This document shows, piece by piece, positions 13,359 to 15,256 of a stretch of DNA of 15,256 bases (position 1 is the first letter of the stretch; each line of letters opens with the position of its first letter). Origin of the DNA: Balneolaceae bacterium (GTDB lineage: Bacteria; Bacteroidota; Rhodothermia; Balneolales; Balneolaceae); NCBI GenBank assembly GCA_007123785.1, contig SLGL01000377.1:1-15256 (forward strand), in the 5' to 3' direction. A program made the translations under genes and the position numbers. The notes beneath the pieces were generated by a model that saw nothing but the letters and a program-made list of their open reading frames with translations, was not told where the DNA came from and made no database searches.

Positions 13359-14920
13359 GTTGTAAAAAGGCAAAAGTGAGAAGACCCACCCCCAACCCCT
13401 CCCTATGCCGGAAAAGCCCCGGCACAAGGAGGGGAGAGTATGAAAAGTTTCCGATCTTGAAGTGGAACGATAATTCCCCCCTATCAAGGGGGAACAAAGG
13501 GGGGTGTTCATCTCTCCTGCCATTGCTTTCCTGGTCCCGACACCTCGGGGAGGGGAGTGGATTTCCAGTTGCCGTTGTTCTATTGGTTGCCATTTTTATG
13601 GGGAGCCTAACAACTTCGTTGCATGCGCAGGGTTCTGAGTCATCAACAAACTCAGTAAACACCCCTCTCAATCTCCCCTTATTAGGGGAGAGTTATTCCC
13701 AGCTCGAAGAATACATTCGAATTGCAATCGAGGAGAACCCCGAACTTCGATCTTTGCATCATCTTTATGAAGCGGAAAAGGAGCGTGCACGGGAAGTTGG
13801 TGTGCTGCCTGATCCGGAGCTGAATATCATGTACGATTTCAACCCAATGATGGCAGAATCGCAATTGGAACGCTTTTCGGTGTCGGCGATGCAGATGTTT
13901 CCGTGGTTTGGATCGCTTGGGACAATGCGTGATGCGCAGCGGGCTGCGGCAGAAGCGGACCGGGCTCAGATCGATGTTCGTCAGCTCGAGATACTTCGTG
14001 ACCTTCAAATTGCCTGGTTTGATATTGCGGAAGTTGAGCAGCAGATTCGGATAGTGAATGATCAGATTGAGCTGGTTCGGGAGCTGGAAACCCTTGTAGA
14101 GATTCGATATGAAACTGGTCGGGCTGCACAGGCGGATATTCTGCGAATCCAGATGGAGGAAGCGCGACTTCAAAACCGCATCGAAAACCTGGAGGATCAG
14201 CTCATACCACTGAAGGCCGGCTTCAACGAATTTCTGAACCGGCCTGCTGATTTCGTTGTGGAAACCACGGAGCAGATCGAAACACAACAGGTGCTTTATA
14301 GTGATGATCAGATCCATCAGTTGGTACGGGCAGAAAACCCCCGGTTTGACGGGATTGAATCCAGAAGCAACGCACTCGATCAGCAGCAGCGGGTTGCGCA
14401 GCTCAGCGGGCGCCCATCCTTTGGACTGGGCCTGGAAGTCATGGGGCGCGATTTCGGCCCGATGTCGATGTTTCCGGACGCTCGGGAAAGTTTTATCGGC
14501 ATGGCAACAGTTCGCCTGCCCATTTTTCGGTCCCGCTCGAATTCACAACAACAGCAAATTATCAGCCGAAAGCGGGCTCTCGACTCTGAACTCCTTCAAA
14601 CCGAAAACCGGCTTTCAAGCGAAGTGGAGTCAGTCTTGGAAGAGCTGAGAAAATCAGAACGAAATATACGTCTGCTGGATGAAGAGCTCGTCCCACGTGC
14701 ACAACAGGCACTCGATATTCTCAGCGAAGAGTATACCGTAGACCGGGCACGCTTCGATGAACTCCTCCAGATTCAGCGCGAACTGCTCGATCTGGAGATT
14801 GAACGGATTGAAGCAGTTGTGAGGCAGAACAAAGCTGTTGTGCGGATTGAAAGTTTGATTGGGAATAGTCCCCTTCCCGAAAAAATCGGGACCAAGTGTG
14901 GCTTGAGAGGGGACAGATGA
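13355..14920 (+). CDS. TolC/CusC-type outer-membrane efflux channel with repeat-derived N-, mid- and C-terminal segments
   Basis: A 521-residue outer-membrane factor forming the exit duct for the RND pump. Residues 118-500 carry two OEP-type helical repeats with long coiled coils (for example residues 195-290 and 400-500) and the strand block GMATVRLPIF at 382-391. The signal-peptide core VAVVLLVAIFMGSLTTSLHA lies at 72-91, unusually far from the start. Residues about 10-68 are in-frame translation of two palindromic repeats and part of a third; residues 102-113 come from another just after the signal cleavage region; residues 505-520 from another at the C-terminus. The start at 13355 is supported by GGAGG and the ATGA overlap with cusA. 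A downstream TTG (13523, residue 57) could give a more ordinary signal peptide but has no ribosome binding site. Other family members end near LIGN, so the tail is an add-on. Confidence 0.9.
   Translation: MSCKKAKVRRPTPNPSLCRKSPGTRRGEYEKFPILKWNDNSPLSRGNKGGCSSLLPLLSWSRHLGEGSGFPVAVVLLVAIFMGSLTTSLHAQGSESSTNSVNTPLNLPLLGESYSQLEEYIRIAIEENPELRSLHHLYEAEKERAREVGVLPDPELNIMYDFNPMMAESQLERFSVSAMQMFPWFGSLGTMRDAQRAAAEADRAQIDVRQLEILRDLQIAWFDIAEVEQQIRIVNDQIELVRELETLVEIRYETGRAAQADILRIQMEEARLQNRIENLEDQLIPLKAGFNEFLNRPADFVVETTEQIETQQVLYSDDQIHQLVRAENPRFDGIESRSNALDQQQRVAQLSGRPSFGLGLEVMGRDFGPMSMFPDARESFIGMATVRLPIFRSRSNSQQQQIISRKRALDSELLQTENRLSSEVESVLEELRKSERNIRLLDEELVPRAQQALDILSEEYTVDRARFDELLQIQRELLDLEIERIEAVVRQNKAVVRIESLIGNSPLPEKIGTKCGLRGDR
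13383..13437 (-). repeat. Palindromic repeat inside tolC, inverted copy of the pre-cusA unit
   Basis: GACCCACCCCCAA, then arms CCCCTCC (13396-13402) and GGAGGGG (13428-13434). The inner stem is TGCCGG/CCGGCA (13406-13411 with 13419-13424). Read on the opposite strand it aligns with 9527-9590: same outer arms and tail (GGGGTGGGTC), but a different hairpin (GCCGG here, CACGC there), each fully paired. It is translated in frame as part of residues 10-28. Confidence 0.88.
13474..13512 (+). repeat. Short palindromic repeat inside tolC (no variable hairpin)
   Basis: Arms are TTCCCCC (13474-13480) and GGGGGAA (13488-13494) with a CTATCAA loop. The tail CAAAGGGGGGTGTTCATC resembles the pre-cusA tail CAAGGGGTGGGTCATC. 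Same orientation as 9527-9590, opposite to 13383-13437. Translated in frame (SPLSRGNKGG region). Confidence 0.85.
13531..13558. repeat. Partial palindromic repeat before the tolC signal-peptide core
   Basis: Hairpin CCCGA/TCGGG (13536-13540 with 13545-13549, loop CACC), followed by GGAGGGGAGTGG, which resembles the right arm of the 13383-13437 unit. The left arm is not recognisable, so this is a decayed or truncated copy. Translated in frame directly before the hydrophobic core of the signal peptide. Confidence 0.6.
13658..13692 (-). repeat. Minimal palindromic repeat in tolC just after the signal peptide
   Basis: Perfect 8-bp arms TCTCCCCT (13672-13679) and AGGGGAGA (13684-13691) around TATT, preceded by AACACCCCTCTCAA. 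Read on the opposite strand this is palindrome plus GAGAGGGGTGTT, the same layout as the 9287-9350 unit without its hairpin. It encodes residues 102-113 in frame. Confidence 0.85.
14868..14914. repeat. Palindromic repeat encoding the tolC C-terminus
   Basis: Outer arms GTCCCCT (14868-14874) and AGGGGAC (14908-14914); inner stem TCCCGA/TCGGGA (14875-14880 with 14886-14891) around AAAAA. It encodes residues 505-520 and ends 3 bp before the TGA. No T-run follows, so it is not a typical terminator. Confidence 0.85.
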
Positions 14921-14943
14921 AAACGCGTATAGCGGTTTCATCA

Positions 14944-15050
14944 GGGGTGTGTTCCGGCACAGGCACAAGCCCTGCCGAACACACCCCTCGTTTGGCAAAC
15001 CAGGCTTCGCCTTTTTGCCTTTACCTTTCCCCTCTCAAGAGGGGAGGTTT
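14944..15050. repeat. Composite palindromic repeat between tolC and the adaptor gene
   Basis: First hairpin: GGGGTGTGTT (14944-14953) with AACACACCCC (14978-14987), inner CGGCA/TGCCG. It shares its right arm with a second unit on the opposite strand: AACACACCCCTCG, hairpin GGCAAA/TTTGCC (14994-14999 with 15014-15019, inner AGGC/GCCT), then CCCCTCT/AGAGGGG (15029-15035 with 15038-15044) and GGTTTTA. The second unit matches 9395-9470 in its flanks but not in its hairpin sequence. It lies inside the operon, upstream of the adaptor start at 15087. Confidence 0.85.
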
Positions 15051-15086
15051 TACACCAAATTTTATCACAGTTAAAACAACAACATT

Positions 15087-15256
15087 ATGAACATCACAAA
15101 AAAACAATTACTCACTGGTATAGCGCTATTAATTGCCGGTTTATTTCTCGGCTGGCTGATTTTCGGCGGATCTCATGCCCAGAACGGCCATCAGCATGGC
15201 CACCTCAGTGAAGATGAAATGCAACAGCACGTAATGGATAAACACACAGAGAAAGA
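15087..15256 (+). CDS. CusB/CzcB-type periplasmic adaptor (membrane fusion) protein, N-terminal part
   Basis: Only 56 codons are inside the window. MNITKKQLLTGIALLIAGLF is a basic start followed by a hydrophobic anchor or signal (to about residue 27), then FGGSHAQNGHQHGHLSEDEM, a His-rich stretch. This N-terminus is typical of CusB-type adaptors in Bacteroidota, where a heavy-metal-binding domain and the barrel-sandwich adaptor usually follow. Position after the RND pump and TolC channel supports the call. No Shine-Dalgarno is visible (AACAACATT precedes the ATG). The remainder lies beyond the right edge, so family membership rests on N-terminus and context. Confidence 0.82.
   Translation, partial: MNITKKQLLTGIALLIAGLFLGWLIFGGSHAQNGHQHGHLSEDEMQQHVMDKHTEK

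Noticed and set aside
13682..14317. 211-codon minus-strand open frame opposite tolC
   Set aside because: Antisense shadow of a well-supported TolC coding region; the product is low in recognisable pattern.
14868..14914. Intrinsic terminator at the end of tolC
   Set aside because: The stem is strong but no T-run follows, and the structure belongs to the repeat family and lies inside the coding region.
9280..15050. CRISPR array
   Set aside because: The repeats are irregularly spaced, in both orientations, differ internally, have no uniform spacers, and no cas genes are present.

Overview
The window looks like chromosomal DNA from a Bacteroidota or Balneolota-type bacterium, possibly a marine or halophilic Balneolales member. 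The basis is moderate GC with AT-rich intergenic stretches, mostly weak Shine-Dalgarno sequences, acidic proteins, a long (about 1255-residue) Bacteroidota-style CusA pump, a choice-of-anchor V/Reelin-like CxxCH protein and a Tat-exported Gfo/Idh/MocA oxidoreductase. The taxonomic placement is inference; no rRNA or other marker gene is present.

Left part (1-5540). A short C-terminal coding remnant on the + strand (3-131) converges on a two-gene minus-strand unit: a Tat-exported Gfo/Idh/MocA dehydrogenase (828-2168) followed 8 bp later by an unrecognised 219-residue protein (160-819). A 592-bp AT-rich gap with small inverted repeats follows. Next come an outer-membrane beta-barrel gene (2761-3546, minus), a seven-bladed Vgb-like beta-propeller gene (3846-4871, plus), a strong intrinsic terminator (4901-4937) and a secreted CxxCH protein (4947-5540).

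Middle (5556-8545, minus). A long-chain acyl-CoA ligase is followed 2 bp later by a bile-acid:sodium symporter (BASS) family carrier. The pair suggests import of a hydrophobic carboxylate and its activation with CoA.

Right part (8831-15256, plus). This is a heavy-metal efflux operon: a secreted His/Cys-rich small protein, a CusA-type RND permease, a TolC-type outer-membrane factor and the start of a CusB-type adaptor. The striking feature is a family of GC-rich palindromic repeats (core CCCCTC...GAGGGG, often with a variable but base-paired hairpin). They are packed into the non-coding gaps and also into the tolC reading frame, where they supply an N-terminal extension, a segment just after the signal peptide, and the last residues of the protein. 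One inverted pair brackets cusA, and one unit ends at the base before the cusA start codon. I found no copies elsewhere in the window. This cluster resembles, in principle, protein-coding palindromic elements such as the Rickettsia RPEs, and is the best candidate here for something undescribed.
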